DNA of 64,000 nucleotides from Eleusine coracana subsp. coracana (GCA_032690845.1 CM064430.1:49015882-49079881), one strand, 5' to 3'. Positions 1 to 12,254 are shown, counted from the first letter of the stretch. Notes: generated by a model from the sequence alone, not told the origin. A program made the numbers and translations.

Positions 1-648
1 AATCCCTGAAGCGGCTGCCGCAGTGCTGCTTGTTGAGCACGATTCTGATGTTCTGGTGCATATCGCCGAAGAATGTTGGATCCCCTGGCATAGTGCCTCG
101 GAATGCGACGATGTAGCTTGGAGCCCATGCGTGTCGACGAAGCTCGCCGTGCGGGCACACGTACTTGAAAATGGCTCCGTGAATGAACCACTTTCTGGTG
201 CCAAACTTATTGGATCGAGACTCAAGCACTTCAATCTGGCGGAAGTGGAAACTCTCCCACCAGGCCGGCGCGAGCGCCTCGGGTCCCTTCCTACCCTTCG
301 TTTGGTCGCTCTCCAGAACGTAAGTCCCCTTAACAAGACAGGCAGTGATGCACCGGCGGTGCTCCTTGTTGTCCCTGGAATCACAAAACCCATACTACAC
401 CTTTCAGAAACGGGGATGCATATGGAAGTTCTAGTGAATCTGGTCTATGGTTGTCACGATACACATTACAGTATAATTTAGAGAAAAATGTAGTTGCTAC
501 ACAGTAGAGAGCATAAAAGCAGCATGGTGTGTGTGTGTGTGTGCGCATACCAGTCTATCTCAATCATCTCTGTCGGAGAAGAGGCACAACCAGCTTCAAC
601 CATCATATGCGTTGGGCCTGAGATGGCGAAATCCTCGTCTGAACACAT
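1..648 (-). CDS. Class 3 lipase-like protein, copy 1 (N-terminal part, two exons)
   Basis: Exon 1 is 648-551 and exon 2 runs from 374 off the left edge, so about the first 157 residues are visible. The family is alpha/beta hydrolases resembling Arabidopsis At4g10955 (annotated GDSL esterase/lipase but class 3 lipase-like), thought to hydrolyse lipid esters. An in-frame TGA two codons before the ATG fixes the start. Exon 1 carries the motif SGPTHMM shared by all three copies and ends in a GT donor; the 176-base intron holds a (GT)n run and ends in CAG, splitting a Trp codon. Exon 2 shows RRCITACLVKGTYVLESDQ, then PAWWESFHF and YIVAFRGTMPGDP. No stop or frameshift is seen in the visible part. 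The GxSxG nucleophile elbow lies outside the window, so activity cannot be judged. The substrate is unknown. Confidence 0.85.
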
Positions 649-807
649 GGCTCAGCTCGATGGAGCCGTGACACTACGCTGTTGGTGTGGTGGCTGCTAA
701 TACCTTTCTTTTCAAAACACAGAGTAGTGCTGGCGATCGCTAATACAGTACCTTGCTAGTTTGATTTGTGATTTGTTAGGCCGTGAAAGAGGTAGTTCTC
801 TAGGACG

Positions 808-819
808 CATATTTATATA
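808..819 (-). promoter_or_regulatory. TATA box of lipase copy 1
   Basis: The minus strand reads TATATAAATATG about 165 bases before the ATG. Lipase copies 2 and 3 have a similar AATAAATATG or TATAAATATG at a comparable distance, which supports it as the core promoter. Confidence 0.6.
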
Positions 820-1028
820 CAGGGCCTGTCGCGCCTGTGCATACTTGAATACTAGCAAGTAGTGTATCTTTTTAACTCAAGTTGGAATGAATTGTATTGG
901 TGTCGCTTGTACAAGTGTGAGTTCACAGATTAGAGTGCCGGTGAAAATAATTAAGTCAACTACCTATAGGGAGCTTGGGCTTCTAACCAACTTGACTACT
1001 TGAGGTGCTTCTGAGCTCCGTGCATGTG

Positions 1029-1080
1029 CCGAACAGAGACTTCGTCAAACGCACAGATTTGACTCTTTCCTTGTAGACGG
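1029..1080 (-). promoter_or_regulatory. Conserved upstream block with W-box-like core, lipase copy 1
   Basis: This block (GAACAGAGAC, then GTCAAACGCA and TTTGACTC) recurs in altered form upstream of lipase copies 2 and 3. The TTGAC core at 1059-1063 matches the centre of a WRKY-binding W-box and is on the strand opposite to the gene, about 410 bases from the ATG. The conservation is seen; a regulatory role is inferred. Confidence 0.35.
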
Positions 1081-1747
1081 TCGTTGCTCAAACATATGGT
1101 GTCTCGCTGCAACACAATAGGGTTAAATCATTAATTCAGTGTGTTGTCTCGTGTCTTTCCAGGTAGCTGTCCTAATGACAAAATCCCTGTGTGTTATAAA
1201 GGATAACTAGAGCCTGACCATACTTCACTTACATAAATAACTCGTATTAAAGTACTTGAATCGTGGAATTTGTCAATTAATTCACAGGATAAGGTGTCAT
1301 ATGGTACAACATGATGCACACAGACTTTATCATTTGCCGTACCAGGAATGGTCCTTTGAAAAGAACTCCGTTAGCTTGTTTGCTCATTTTGCATAATTGG
1401 TTCCTCGCCCTCAATTCATGGTTAAAGAGCTTTGGGTTGGGTCATCATGCAGCTTATTAGTAGTAAGTCCACCAAGACCTTCCTTGTACACTGTTAGACA
1501 TTGCAAGTCTGTGAAGAGTCTGAAGCCTCCATCAAATGCACTGTTAAATACCCTGCACATATTCTGTTATACAATGTTTTAAATAGCGGCCAACAGAATT
1601 TAGCGGAGTGCTTCCAGAAAAGCGCTATAGGAGCTATAGCACAGCTACAACGACAGTTATTGCCTATAGCATTTTATAAAAAAAAAAGTAAAGTTTTATC
1701 CAAAACATTAGTATTTTTCATCAATCTAGCTCATATTACGTAAGTGC

Positions 1748-2555
1748 CACTACCACAAAAAGCCTCTATAGAGGCAGGCCAAAAACCACTGTAGCACGGG
1801 TTGGCCCTCCCGCAATATCCTCTGGACGAAATCAACCCGAAAACATAGAGATTACTAGCGGCGGGTGACATCTTCACCCACCGCTACCCATCAACCCAAA
1901 AAAAAAAAAAGAGCCCACATCCAAATCGTGCCTCGAAGACACCCAGATCCGGCGATGCCCCACCTGACGAGAGGAGGCGATAGCGACAACACGCCTAGAT
2001 CCACCGCCGCCCTCCTCGAGGCCAGATCCAGAATGTGGCCACCACTGCCTTCACCCGCCAACGGGTCCACCTCCGCCCAGCTTGCCGGAGAGGAGACGGG
2101 AGGCCGCCGCCACCGCCGCGTGCACGAGGCCACTGCCACCTGCATGCGTGACGCCACCGTCGCCCGCTTGCGCGAGGTCTACATTGTTCGCGTGCCCGTG
2201 GCTACCACTACCGAGAAGAGGAGGGGCCTGACTCGGTGTGAGGGTGGCGGTGGGGGAGGAGAGATGGGAGGAGAGGCGACGGCTAGGTAGAGAAAGAGAA
2301 GGAAAAAAAAAATAAGGCTAGGATTTGGAGAGGTTGAGTTTTTATATGTATTACTATGTTAGTTGACTGCTAAAATCAAGGTGACTTTTAGGAGCGGTTG
2401 ACATTATGGTCGGCCTCTAAAAATCAATTTTTAAAAGTGGATCATATCTGTGGCCATTGCTAAAAAAAGTTTTACCACTATAGCGGCAGATTTCTTGAAA
2501 ATCGCCTCCACGAGTTTTTTTATAACACCGCTATAGAGGTTTTTTTGTGGTAATG
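1748..2555. mobile_element. Short non-autonomous CACTA element with TGC target duplication
   Basis: It begins CACTACCACAAAAAGCC and ends with the complement of CATTACCACAAAAAAACC, giving imperfect CACTA-type terminal inverted repeats. The 3-base duplication TGC lies at 1745-1747 and 2556-2558. Subterminal regions carry CTATAGAGG and GCGGTTGACATT words. The 808-base body has a GC-rich middle (1930-2290) open in several frames, but there is no transposase and no recognisable domain. It shares termini and subterminal motifs with the elements at 4449-5888 and 6299-8047. Confidence 0.8.
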
Positions 2556-3160
2556 TGCAGCCATCTTTCAAACATATATTTACCATATCTTGTAGCAGCC
2601 GGTCTACAAAATCAAGGAATCAAGCATCAAATGGACTATGAACAACCAAATTCATAACTCTGGCTTCACTTAAGTTCATAACTCAGTTATAGCAGAGTTA
2701 GCGGATGAATTTTGCGAAGCTATTTGACCCTATAGCGGAGGTAGCGACATTAGTTGTAATATTTACAATATCGTCGCTGCGCCTGTCTTCAAAGGCCTAT
2801 CTTCCTTGTACACTGTTAGACATTGCAAGTATGTGAGAAGTCTGAATACCCATACCCTGCACATATATATTGCTGTTGTACTTACGATGACTTGTTCAAC
2901 GCATCTAATTAAGGGGTTTAATTTGGCATACATGGACCTACACAAAAACAGTCCTTTGGCTTGAACTTGCCATTGCGTCTGGTGTGCTTGAGCGTTCCTT
3001 CTATACGCACTAAAACTGATCCATATCCACCATTTGGTAGCCAGAGAAATCTATGTTTTGGCAATAATTGAAAACTCCATCCTGAATGCATCAGGCACAA
3101 GCAACTCCTTCATCATAGGCGGTGCGAGCAATGATCTGGGAGCCCGAAACCAAAGAGGCC
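2556..3160. other. Spacer without recognised gene
   Basis: About 80 bases at 2801-2880 repeat the block at 1481-1565. On the minus strand around 2920-3100 a short open frame reads like coding sequence (RIEGTLKHTRRNGKFKP) but I recognise no family and it has no supported ends. Confidence 0.4.
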
Positions 3161-3169
3161 CTCATGCTG

Positions 3170-3520
3170 GTCTGTCAGGCACTCTGGTATCCGCGGGAGC
3201 GGCAAGAGAATCGCAGGGACAAGGGACCGCACACCGCGAGCTCGAGGTCGACCCATGTCGCGTCGTGTAACGGTATTGGTCGACGAAGGTGGGTCCGCAC
3301 TAGACTAGACACGCGTTGGCGAAGGAACGCCGGAGGGCCGCCAGGGCGGAATGGGGCGGCTGCGCGGCGTGGAACCCATCGTCTGCTACGAATCCAATGA
3401 GGAACGGCGGTGGAAGGCGCAGTCGTTGGTGATGATGTTGCGGAGGGCAGGTGGAGCAAGATCTCCACGAGGAGGTCGTCCCTGAGATTAGGGAGCGCCG
3501 CCGCTATGGGGGCGGTCGGC
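3170..3520 (-). pseudogene. F-box protein gene fragment
   Basis: The minus strand encodes LPNLRDDLLVEILLHLPSA, the first half of an F-box, the motif that docks SKP1 in SCF ubiquitin ligases. Further on, a different frame encodes FVADDGFHAA, which also occurs in the paralogous fragment near 59060. The switch of frame and shortened F-box second half show a broken gene. No start codon or downstream substrate-binding domain was found. Confidence 0.5.
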
Positions 3521-3529
3521 GATTGGCTG

Positions 3530-4448
3530 CGCGCCGCCGCCGCCGCTGGCGAGAGGAGAAGAAAAGGGGATCCACGGATTTGCGGGCGCAGAAATACTAA
3601 TTTAGTCCCATACCGAGTTTTTCTAAGCGTTAATACTAGTTAAAGGAGGCGGGCAGTTCCCTGTTTCGCCGGGTCTGGTGGCGCAGACCTGTAACCGCAT
3701 GCATCGGGGGCACGACGGGAGTTAGCATGTTCCGGTAGCTTGATGCGTTTACGCCTAGCATCCCGCGTGAGATGTCCGGTAAACAAACACCGTTAAACAT
3801 TTTTTTTAATTTTTTTTTATGTTTTCTAACTTTCAGTTGATTGAAAGTTTTTAATTAATAATTTGTTTCTTTGAATTTTAGTTTTTCTTTTATAAAATTA
3901 TTTATATAATAATTATAAACTAATTAAATCTAGATCTAATAACTTAAAAAGGTAACTAACTGAAAATTAGTAAATCCCTTTTTAATCTTGCATCATTATT
4001 ACCTTTTGGCAGCCGCTGCATCCTGCGCACTCTCGCTCCCCGCCGACGAGGTGGCGTATGCGTATCCACTGCTGTGCGCGTGCCGTGCGATGGGGCAGAC
4101 TATCACAATGACGAGACTGGACCCGAGTCTGCCGACGTACTAGCTAGACGTCCTTTGCAGCTGTGGCGATGTATGCATGGACGTCCGAAGCCATGTCAGC
4201 TGCAAGATAAGGTCATCCGCTACACGTCGAGGGTTGCACAGCGCCAGATGGTATGTTTCTAAGTCCACTGCCATGTGGTGCCCACCTCTGATGTGCTTCC
4301 GCCACACCTGTTGCAGCAGCGTCAGTGGCGGACCCAGAATGGATAACAAGTCCACAAAAATTATAACAACCATTAACATAAGTATAGATGATAACCATTA
4401 TCACTAAGAAAATTGTGTTGTGCCTCTGGACGACCTGGTACTTTATAT
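3530..4448. other. Spacer, partly very AT-rich
   Basis: No gene is seen. Positions 3790-3990 are strongly AT-rich with runs of T and A. Short open frames at 4070-4400 have no recognisable domain. Confidence 0.5.
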
Positions 4449-5888
4449 CACTACAATAAAAGGGGCTTTAGCAGTACAAGCCAAATTCATGTAGCAACGG
4501 CTCAAAAATAACCCGCCGCTATAAATAAGAATTAATTTATAGTGACAGCCTATCTAATAGTCCGCCGCTACTCAAATCAGCCCACTCTATAACCTATTTT
4601 TTTTTTAATATAAAAACACACAACCTAACCCTAACTCTCCACTTCTCTCCCCCAGCCCCCCACCCGCCGCCGCATGCCTCCTCTCGCTTCCGTCCCTCCC
4701 TCCTCTCTCCTCACATAGCATCTCCCTCCTCTCTCTATCTCCCTACGCGGCATCTCCCTCCTCTTTCTCTCTCCCCACGCGGCCTCTCCCTCCTCTCTCT
4801 CCCCCTTAGGCGACGCCCTCTTCTCTGCGGGAGGCGCCCTCCTCCGTGACCTCCGGAAGCGTCGGGTAGAGTTGTGGATCCACGACCTCAGGGAGGCGGC
4901 GGCCGAAGCTCTGAGGCACACGGGGCCAGGAGGAGGTGCGGCGGTAGAAGCTCCGAGGCGCGCGGGTCTGGGAGGAGGTGCGGCAACCTCCTCTCTGACC
5001 GGATCCACGATGGGCGGGACCGGCAGCATGGGCCTCCCTCTTCCTCCTCCCTCTCCGTCCGGATCCATGGCGGGCGGGACCGGCGGTGCGGACCTCCCTC
5101 TTCGGCCAGTTCCACGGCGGGAGAGACCAGTGGCGCGGACCTCCCTCTCCGGCCGGATCCAAGGCGGGTGGGACCAGCGGCGCGGACCTCCCTCTTCCTC
5201 CTCTCTCTACGGCCGGATCCACGGTGGGCGAAACTGGTGGCACGGGCCTCCTTCCTCCTCCTCCCTCTACGGCCGGATCCACGGCGGGCGGGACCAGTGG
5301 TGCGGGCCTCCCTCCTCCTCCTCCCTCCCCGAGCGGATCCATGGTGGGCACCGGCAGCATGGGCCTCCCTCCTCCTCCTCCCTCTCCGGCTAGATCCACG
5401 GCGGGCGGGACTGGTGGCGCGGGCCTTGCTCCTCCTCCTCCTCCCTCCTCGACCGGATCCATGGCGGGCGGGACTGGCGACGTGGGCCTCCCTCCTCCTC
5501 CTCCCTCTCCGGCTAGATCCACAGCGGGCGGGACCGACGGCATGGGCCTCCCTCGTCCTCCGAGCGGATGACGACAGCCTCCTCGATTGGATCCAGACGT
5601 GCGACGATGCGGGCTGCCGGATCTAGGCGGATCTAGCCTAGAGACGGCGGATCCGAGCGGCAGCGGCAGCGACCGGACTGCTAGGTTTTTTTTTTCTGGA
5701 TTAATTCGTAGCGGCGGGTCACTTTGTCACCCACCGCTACAATGAAGTTTTCAGCGACGGCGTGTTTTGTCCATAGACGACCCGCCGTAACAAATCTCCT
5801 TTTCAGCTGCGTTTTGATTGCGGCGGGTGGCTCGACCACCGCTACAGTAACTTCCGAACCGCCGCTATAGGTTGGTTTTGTTGTAGTG
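4449..5888. mobile_element. Non-autonomous CACTA element carrying a minisatellite
   Basis: It begins CACTACAATAAAAGGGGC and ends with the complement of CACTACAACAAAACCAACC. Flanking triplets are TAT and TGT, a duplication with one mismatch. Subterminal AGCGGCGGGT and ACCCGCCGC words match the elements at 1748 and 6299. The interior is dominated by a 60-base tandem repeat (5001-5567). No transposase is present. Confidence 0.72.
5001..5567. repeat. 60-base minisatellite, about ten units
   Basis: Imperfect units of about 60 bases begin GGATCC(A)CGGCGGGCGGGAC and end in CTCCCTC-rich sequence. Because the unit is a multiple of three and poor in stop triplets, several frames on both strands stay open for about 250 codons and yield Pro/Gly/Ser-rich repeats. 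These are consequences of the repeat, not evidence of genes. Confidence 0.85.
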
Positions 5889-6298
5889 TGTGCCTCCAAA
5901 TTTGGTTGCACCATTAGATTATTTGGTATTTCTTCTCGATGCAAATTTGGTTGTGTCTCAACGATCTGGTACTTCTAGTGGCTCATTTTCATTTGCGTTT
6001 CTTTGAGTTCCGTGACTTCAATCAGGTTCACGTTGATTCCTTGTGTCAATCAACAAACGCCCGAGTCCTGAAAGCACATGACTGTGGATATTGGATAAGT
6101 AAATAGGGCCTTGGTCCATTGGTTAACTCTGAAATAGCGTATAAATCAAGTATACAAATGTTCCCTTAAAATCAAGAGCAAAAATCAATTGGTTGCCAGT
6201 CTGGCAGAGCTTCCGCTTTCTATCTGCCATTGATCTACTACTGCATTGTTCGATTCGTTCTTGGAATCTTTAATTCTGTGCATGCGCATTTCATAGAT
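5889..6298. other. Spacer between two CACTA elements
   Basis: No gene or repeat is recognised in this stretch. Confidence 0.5.
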
Positions 6299-8047
6299 CA
6301 CTACCACAAATAGGGCCTGTAGCGGCGGCAGGCAAACCGCTGTAACGGTGCAAGCCAAAGTCGGCCGCCGCTACAGAGCCAATAGGGACTGCCCCAACTA
6401 AAACCGCCGCTACAGGGCACCCAATAGCAGCAGTTGACATTGTCAACCGCCGCTATAAATGGCCCATGTTTATAGCGGCGGTTGACAATGCCAACCGCCG
6501 CTATTTAGGATATACTAGCGGCGGTTGGCAATATCAATCGTAGTTATAACGTGTCTAGGCTATAAAAGCCTCATTTGGACAGCTTCGGCCCTCACTCGAA
6601 CAGTGGCGGCCCGAAAATTTGGGCAAATCACGAAAATCAAGGAGGGAAGGTCTTGAGTTCGTTTTTTTTTCTTTAGAAATTTGATCTTTGAGGTACGGGG
6701 AACTCATCCAATCGTAAGTAACTTGTTGTCAACATTCTTGTAGTGATCATTGGATCTGTTTTATGATAATTCCCAAAAATGGGTACCTTCTCGTGCGGGA
6801 TAGTCTCGACTATGACAAGAAGTTGTACAACGATATGGTGGAAGTCATAGATAGGTAACAAATTTGTCTATGTGTATATGAATTGATAGTGTTAATATCA
6901 TCTAATAATACTTTTATCGACTGTTTAGTGCTTACGAGAAATATGTTATAGCGGGAGGGAAATATCATCCAAAACAGAAAAAGAAGATATACTTCCGTCA
7001 TAATTTTTTGATAAGATTTATATGCATCACATTCATGTCTTTATCATAGTATCCATCATATAAAGTGCAACTAACTTGTGTTCTCTACTATATATTGCTT
7101 TAAGCAACAAAAAGATAGTGTGTATTGCGGCTACTACACGTGTGTTTTCGCGTCTAGCTCTTCATCTTACCTAGATCATATCGTTGAGGAGTCTAATGAA
7201 GAGGTAAGTTAATTTTGTTTATGACCATTTTACTTTACTCGAACAGTGAAGTTTTAAGATCTCATATTAATATACTCTACTCATGTGATATAGAGGGCCA
7301 TAAGGAAAAAGGCACAATGGATTGCAAAGATGAAGAGGAACGACAAGATCAAAAAGGGTATGATATCTCAAGATCATGTTTATTTGACTACAAATAACAT
7401 GTATTGCATTGTAGCTTCTCTTTGTCATTTTCTTTTAAGAGAGGTAATTAATCCAGAAGGAAAGTGTTTTTGATTCAAATGGTGATCTAGCAACAAACCA
7501 TAGGCCCCTTTATGAGTGGGCTGGTTCAAGAGCACCATATGAACCAAATGTATCAAAGAAAATTGATGATTATACATTAGGGTTTATATAAGATATTTTA
7601 TGATCTTCATTGAATATTTTGATGACAATGTTATATATATTCTGTGATAAGATATAAATTTCTGTGATGAGATGTTGTAAATTTCTGTGATGAGATGTTA
7701 TAAATTTCTGTGTATGCAGAATCTGTGATTTATATATATTTGCTAAATTTTAATTTTTCTTTTGAAAATAACAAGTAGCAGCGGTTGATGTTGTCAACCG
7801 CCATTACTAATGGCAGACAATAGCGACGGTTGATGTTTTCAACCGTCACTACTAATGGCAGATAACAACGGTGGTTGACATCTTCAACCGCCGCTAATAA
7901 TGTCTCTGTAGCGGCGGTTTATTTGGGCGTTAGACCACCCGCCGCTACAAACGCTTATTTGTAGCTGCGTTTGCCTAGCGGCGGGGTGGCCTGCCCGCCG
8001 CTACAGTGCCTTACTAACCGCCGCTATAGGGCCTTTTTGCTGTAGTG
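6299..8047. mobile_element. Non-autonomous CACTA element with GAT target duplication
   Basis: It begins CACTACCACAAATAGGGCC and ends with the complement of CACTACAGCAAAAAGGCCC; both ends lead into TAGCGGCGG. The triplet GAT at 6296-6298 is repeated at 8048-8050. Inner flanks carry many copies of TAGCGGCGGTTGACA and its complement on both sides, the usual CACTA arrangement of transposase-binding subterminal repeats. The AT-rich centre (6650-7760) encodes no transposase and only short frames, so any movement would depend on an enzyme supplied elsewhere. Confidence 0.85.
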
Positions 8048-10386
8048 GATGTTGCCAAGCAGTCGGAAGCGTCAACGCCGCCGACTAGTAGGCGGGTGAA
8101 GACGAACAACCTTGGATTGGGAGTCTTTCCCCTTCTGTTTGCTTTTTTTTTCAGGGTATCCGCTTCTATTTGCTGGACCGTGCTCTCCTACTTGGTGCTC
8201 CAATTCCAAATGCAAACAAGACCTGGTTTTTGAGCTGGGCTGCTTGCGGCCGATGGTCGAATCCTGTAGGCTACTCGCAAGGAGCCCGGGCAGGCGCCCA
8301 GGCTCGCCGGGCCTTGGGTCCACCACTGAGTGGTGTAATGGTCTTCACCTACATGTGTCTGACTGTTTTTACACCTTCATTGTCCTCCACTGCTCCTCTA
8401 TAGCTGGCATCCCAGATTTTGGCTGCGGTACAATCAAGATTTTGGTGAAGTAATAACTAACTAGCTATAAATGCAACATCTGAGCTCTATCAAATTTAAT
8501 AAATCTGATGACTGAGCTGGAAAAGCCCTCCAAGGTTTTGGATGTATTCTCAATGTTAGTAGTATTCAAAGGAGGGGGAAAGAAAATAGTAATCCTTCTC
8601 CTCCCAAAACTAGTGTAAGTCAAAACTGGACCCTTCAATTTTCAAAACCAGAATTCCTAATTTCCCGAAACTAGCTGTTAGAGATTTGTATCCAAACCAG
8701 GCCAGTTTTTTAGAGTCACTTGATGTATGTGTGTGTGTCCATTGTTTTTCTCACATCTCACATGGATTTTCCTTTGAACGTTAAGATTTTTTAGCTATCC
8801 ATGTAGCATTCCTCTTAAATCTTGATAGAGCAGTATAACTAAACACAAGATTGAGTGTAAAACATAAATTTCAACTTAAGCTAGCATCAATATGAAACTA
8901 GCCACTCCTTTTTTGTGATGAGAGTTGGATAACTGCGATTGTGACTCAGTATATGTCCATGGTCCAACTACAACCTTTCAAGGATGTTGTGCCTTAGCAA
9001 CTGATACACCAACTCTAGCGTTTGTTCACGATTTTGTGGAGCACGAGCAACCAAACCACTAGGGTAATTCCTACAATCAATGAAAGAACAAGATAAACAA
9101 GCAACTCATTTGCGAAGGTGGGTTTCTGAATCGAGTAGAACGGATGATCTAGCCGACTCACACGTCTACAAGGAAGTAGCTATGGCTAAACTTACAACAA
9201 AACAAAGCCCAATCCTTTTTGTCATGGCTACAGGGGTATATGAGAGGGTAGAGGACGACCACGACATGCTGGGGGTTAACACTAGGATGCGCACCTATTG
9301 GGTCCTACTTGATACACGACCCTTCAAGCTGAAACAGGACAGGAAAAGGCTTCTGTAATAAATCGATGATTGCGGGTGACTTTGAACTGATATGGACTTG
9401 TGGCCAGATCCATTGGAAAGTAGAGTTTATTAGCTTTCCATGAAGTAATTCCACACTCAAAATAGAGTGCTGTCTTGTTGTTGGTGTTGTCCTATAGTCC
9501 GAATCCAATATCGAAACATATTGGACTTTGACTCTTCGTTTCTTTGGGGCCAAAAGTGACGTGGTGGCCTCATAGGGAAGTTGGCAATACTTAGATTTAA
9601 TTCCCAATCAATTTTCTTGGTCCTCCATGCCTTCAAGTGTGTTTAATACTTTTCTTGATCCATGCAAGCACTTATAAAAATGAAATTGAACACACAGCAA
9701 GGTGTAACATCAGTTCTCCAAATGTATTCAATATAATTAAGATATAGGAGTGTTTCACTTTTGAATCAAAAGTAGCTAATGTTGTTGTACTACATCAAAC
9801 AAACTTCATATTCATAATCTAGAGGCAACAATAGAATTTTAGAGAAAATTAAAAGATTTTAGAAGACACTTAACTCTTTTAAATAAATACCTAAACATAA
9901 AAAAAACTTCTTAAATTTGCAAATTCATAATTTAAATTTTATTTGAAAATGATGAACTTTATGCTCTTTCAAATTAGCATATAATCATGGTGAACCACTC
10001 CAATATTTGGTTTGATTTTACCAGTCCACAGAACTATTTTATTGACTTTTGGAAACCAGAAAAGAAGGACAAAATTGGAAATCAGAACTTCTAGGCAATT
10101 ATCTTCTACCTTTGGGTTGGCCAGCAGCGGCACCTTGCCCCCTAGGTTCTAACCACAGGCCCTCCCTCGCGCTGGCTACTTGAAACTGTTCTTCTGCCCC
10201 ATGGCAGACCAGCTCCTAAAACAAAACCCTGGCAATGGTCATCTCGTTGGCTGCCATTCTTCTTTGTGGCCATAATTGTTGCTCCTATGAGTTTGCAGTG
10301 TTGCCTCCTCTGGTGTGCTCTGCCCCTTGCCTTGGTGTTGCTTCTTGGAGGTGCGCAACTAGCTCCCGAAGCTGCTTCTGGGCTTA
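8048..10386. other. Spacer without recognised gene
   Basis: Only short frames without recognisable domains are present. About 8510-8702 ends in ATCCAAACCAGGCC, which looks like the end of an hAT-type miniature element, but the matching left end was not found. 9700-10080 is AT-rich. Confidence 0.45.
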
Positions 10387-11273
10387 GAGCAACTCCACCC
10401 TAGTGACTAAATGCGCCACTATCTGCCTTTTCAATCACTTGGAACAAACCAACTGTTCCAACCCATCTCTATCCAAGCCTTGATTTTTTGTAGGTCACCA
10501 AATTTTGGTCCAGACCCCTCATATTTGCTTCCCCACTATCCCCAACTTTTTCCTCTCTCTCTCTCTCTCGCAAAAATTGATCACCCCGCCGATGCCCTCT
10601 TCTGCCGCCGGAGGTGCTCCTGCCACGGCACGGCCAACTTTGGGCCACTGGAGGAAGAGCTGTCGGATTTGGCGTTTCAGAGTGACGGGGGGAGTTAATC
10701 CCGGTGCGCTGTCTCTGGCGGGGCGAGCTAGTCCCCCGCGACTTCTCCAACAAGGCGGGCCAAGGCCGGTGTGGCGTCTCAGCCTACCCTCCTACAAGCT
10801 TACAGCTGGGCTGGTGTGGCGAGCCAAGGACAACTTCCCTGTGGCGCATGGTCTCTTGTGACCCTAATCGGTTAGCTATGGATTTCCACCCGGGCTAGCA
10901 AATTGAGCCAAGGATGGCACCACCAACGCGCGAGGTCTCCGGCGAAGCTTCTCCCAAGGGTCGCCCAACCCCTACCACTACGATGGCGGAAGCACGTGCA
11001 GGGAAGGAAAGGGAGAGCCGGCGGTGTGAGTGGGGGAGGGAGGCGCCGATGCGAGCAGAGGAGGGAAGCGGCGGTGACACGAGTAGGGGATGGGAGGCGC
11101 CAGTGCAAGTAGGAGAGGGAGACAGGGTTAGTGGGGCCCACTGGTAGAAGGATATGGACTTAGTTTTACTTAGTTAGGCTGGAGGAGAAATTAATTTTAA
11201 TCCTTAAAAAATAGAAACCGGCCCTCAAAATGATGTATAGGGGTCCAAATTTTTTTTATAGGCTAGAGTTGCT
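10387..11273. mobile_element. PIF/Harbinger-type element A
   Basis: The left end reads GAGCAACTCCACCCTA after TTA (10384-10386). The right end is the complement of AGCAACTCTAGCCTA before TTA (11274-11276), so the terminal G is missing. TTA is the preferred PIF/Harbinger target. The middle (10590-11140) is GC-rich and open in several frames but shows no transposase or known domain. The right TTA also serves as the left flank of the next element. Confidence 0.65.
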
Positions 11274-11276
11274 TTA

Positions 11277-12254
11277 GAGCATCTCTAGTAGAAGCCCGCA
11301 TCCAAACCTCTATTCTAAAATTTGCATGCCAATTAAAAAAAACTCCTCTACAAGAATTCTTATGTGAAATACATTTTATATAGGATTTCAAATTGCTCCT
11401 CCTAGCACTATGTTTTTGAGCGTCCCATTCCCTCTCCTGTATGTCAGTCCCACCAACTTTATTTTATTTCCTTTTTCTCCTCTCCTCTCTTCTTTCTCCT
11501 CTCTCTCTCTCTCCCTCCCCAGCCAGCCCTCCCCTGCCCCCGCTCGGTATGCCGCCTCTCTCTAGCCTCCCTGCTCGTCGGCGAGACAATCCCACAACCC
11601 ATCACCCGGCCTCCCCTCCCCCTCACCACGACCGGCACGAATGCCACGGGCACTAGCGGGCGGCCATTCAGCCTGCCTATTCCACTCGGTGGCGCCGCCC
11701 TATCCCAGCACAGCGCAGCGACAGAGCTCATCGCCGAGGCGCGGGAGAGACTTAACTCGGGCGGGCGTGGCTGCGGCGGTGCGGGAGCAGGCGAAGCTCG
11801 AGCGTGGTGCAGCACGAGTAGGGAGGAGGAGTTGGAGCGGGCGCTACTAGGGGCGGGCTCGCTCAGGGTGGGCTAGGGGGGCGGGTGCCAGGGCGATGCG
11901 TAACCGTGGTGGCAGGAAGAGGACGATGGGGGCGAAGTGCATCGGGGAGGAGGAAGCGTGGATCTTGCAGGTCCTAACGCCTCTGCCTCGCAGGAGATAG
12001 ATTCAGCAGTCATCCGGCTCCAGGGGTCTCGATGGAGGGCGGCGTGGTGGCGAGAGGAGATGTCGGCGGCGGTGACCAATGCGCAGCGCTTGGCCAGGAC
12101 GAGACCCCTCTTCTTTCAATGACAAGAGGGCCTAAGAGCCGGTTTGGGAGGGCCTGCTGGAACGGAGAACACACCGGGCTCCTAAAATTTTGCAAACCGA
12201 GCCTGTAAAATAGAAATAGCAGCTTGTATTTACATGGTAGCGTTAGAGATGCTC
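11277..12254. mobile_element. PIF/Harbinger-type element B
   Basis: The left end GAGCATCTCTAGTAG and the complement of the right end GAGCATCTCTAACGC match over 11 bases. TTA flanks both sides (11274-11276 and 12255-12257). The interior holds a CT-rich then GC-rich block (11440-12110) with no transposase. The termini resemble Tourist-like elements of grasses. Confidence 0.78.

Larger units (their letters stand above)
649..1747. other. Upstream spacer of lipase copy 1
   Basis: No gene is seen apart from the promoter elements listed. About 85 bases at 1481-1565 (CTTCCTTGTACACTGTTAG and onward) recur at about 2801-2880, on the other side of the CACTA element. At 1575-1680 is a stretch rich in GCTATAG/AGCGG words typical of grass miniature transposons, but I could not find its ends. 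Confidence 0.5.

Noticed and set aside
1865..2290. 141-codon frame inside the first CACTA element
   Set aside because: Arg/Pro-rich GC-driven frame with an overlapping frame on the other strand and no domain.
4806..5626. Long overlapping open frames on both strands, 250 and 245 codons
   Set aside because: They are produced by the 60-base tandem repeat, which lacks stops; the peptides are low complexity and no family is recognisable.
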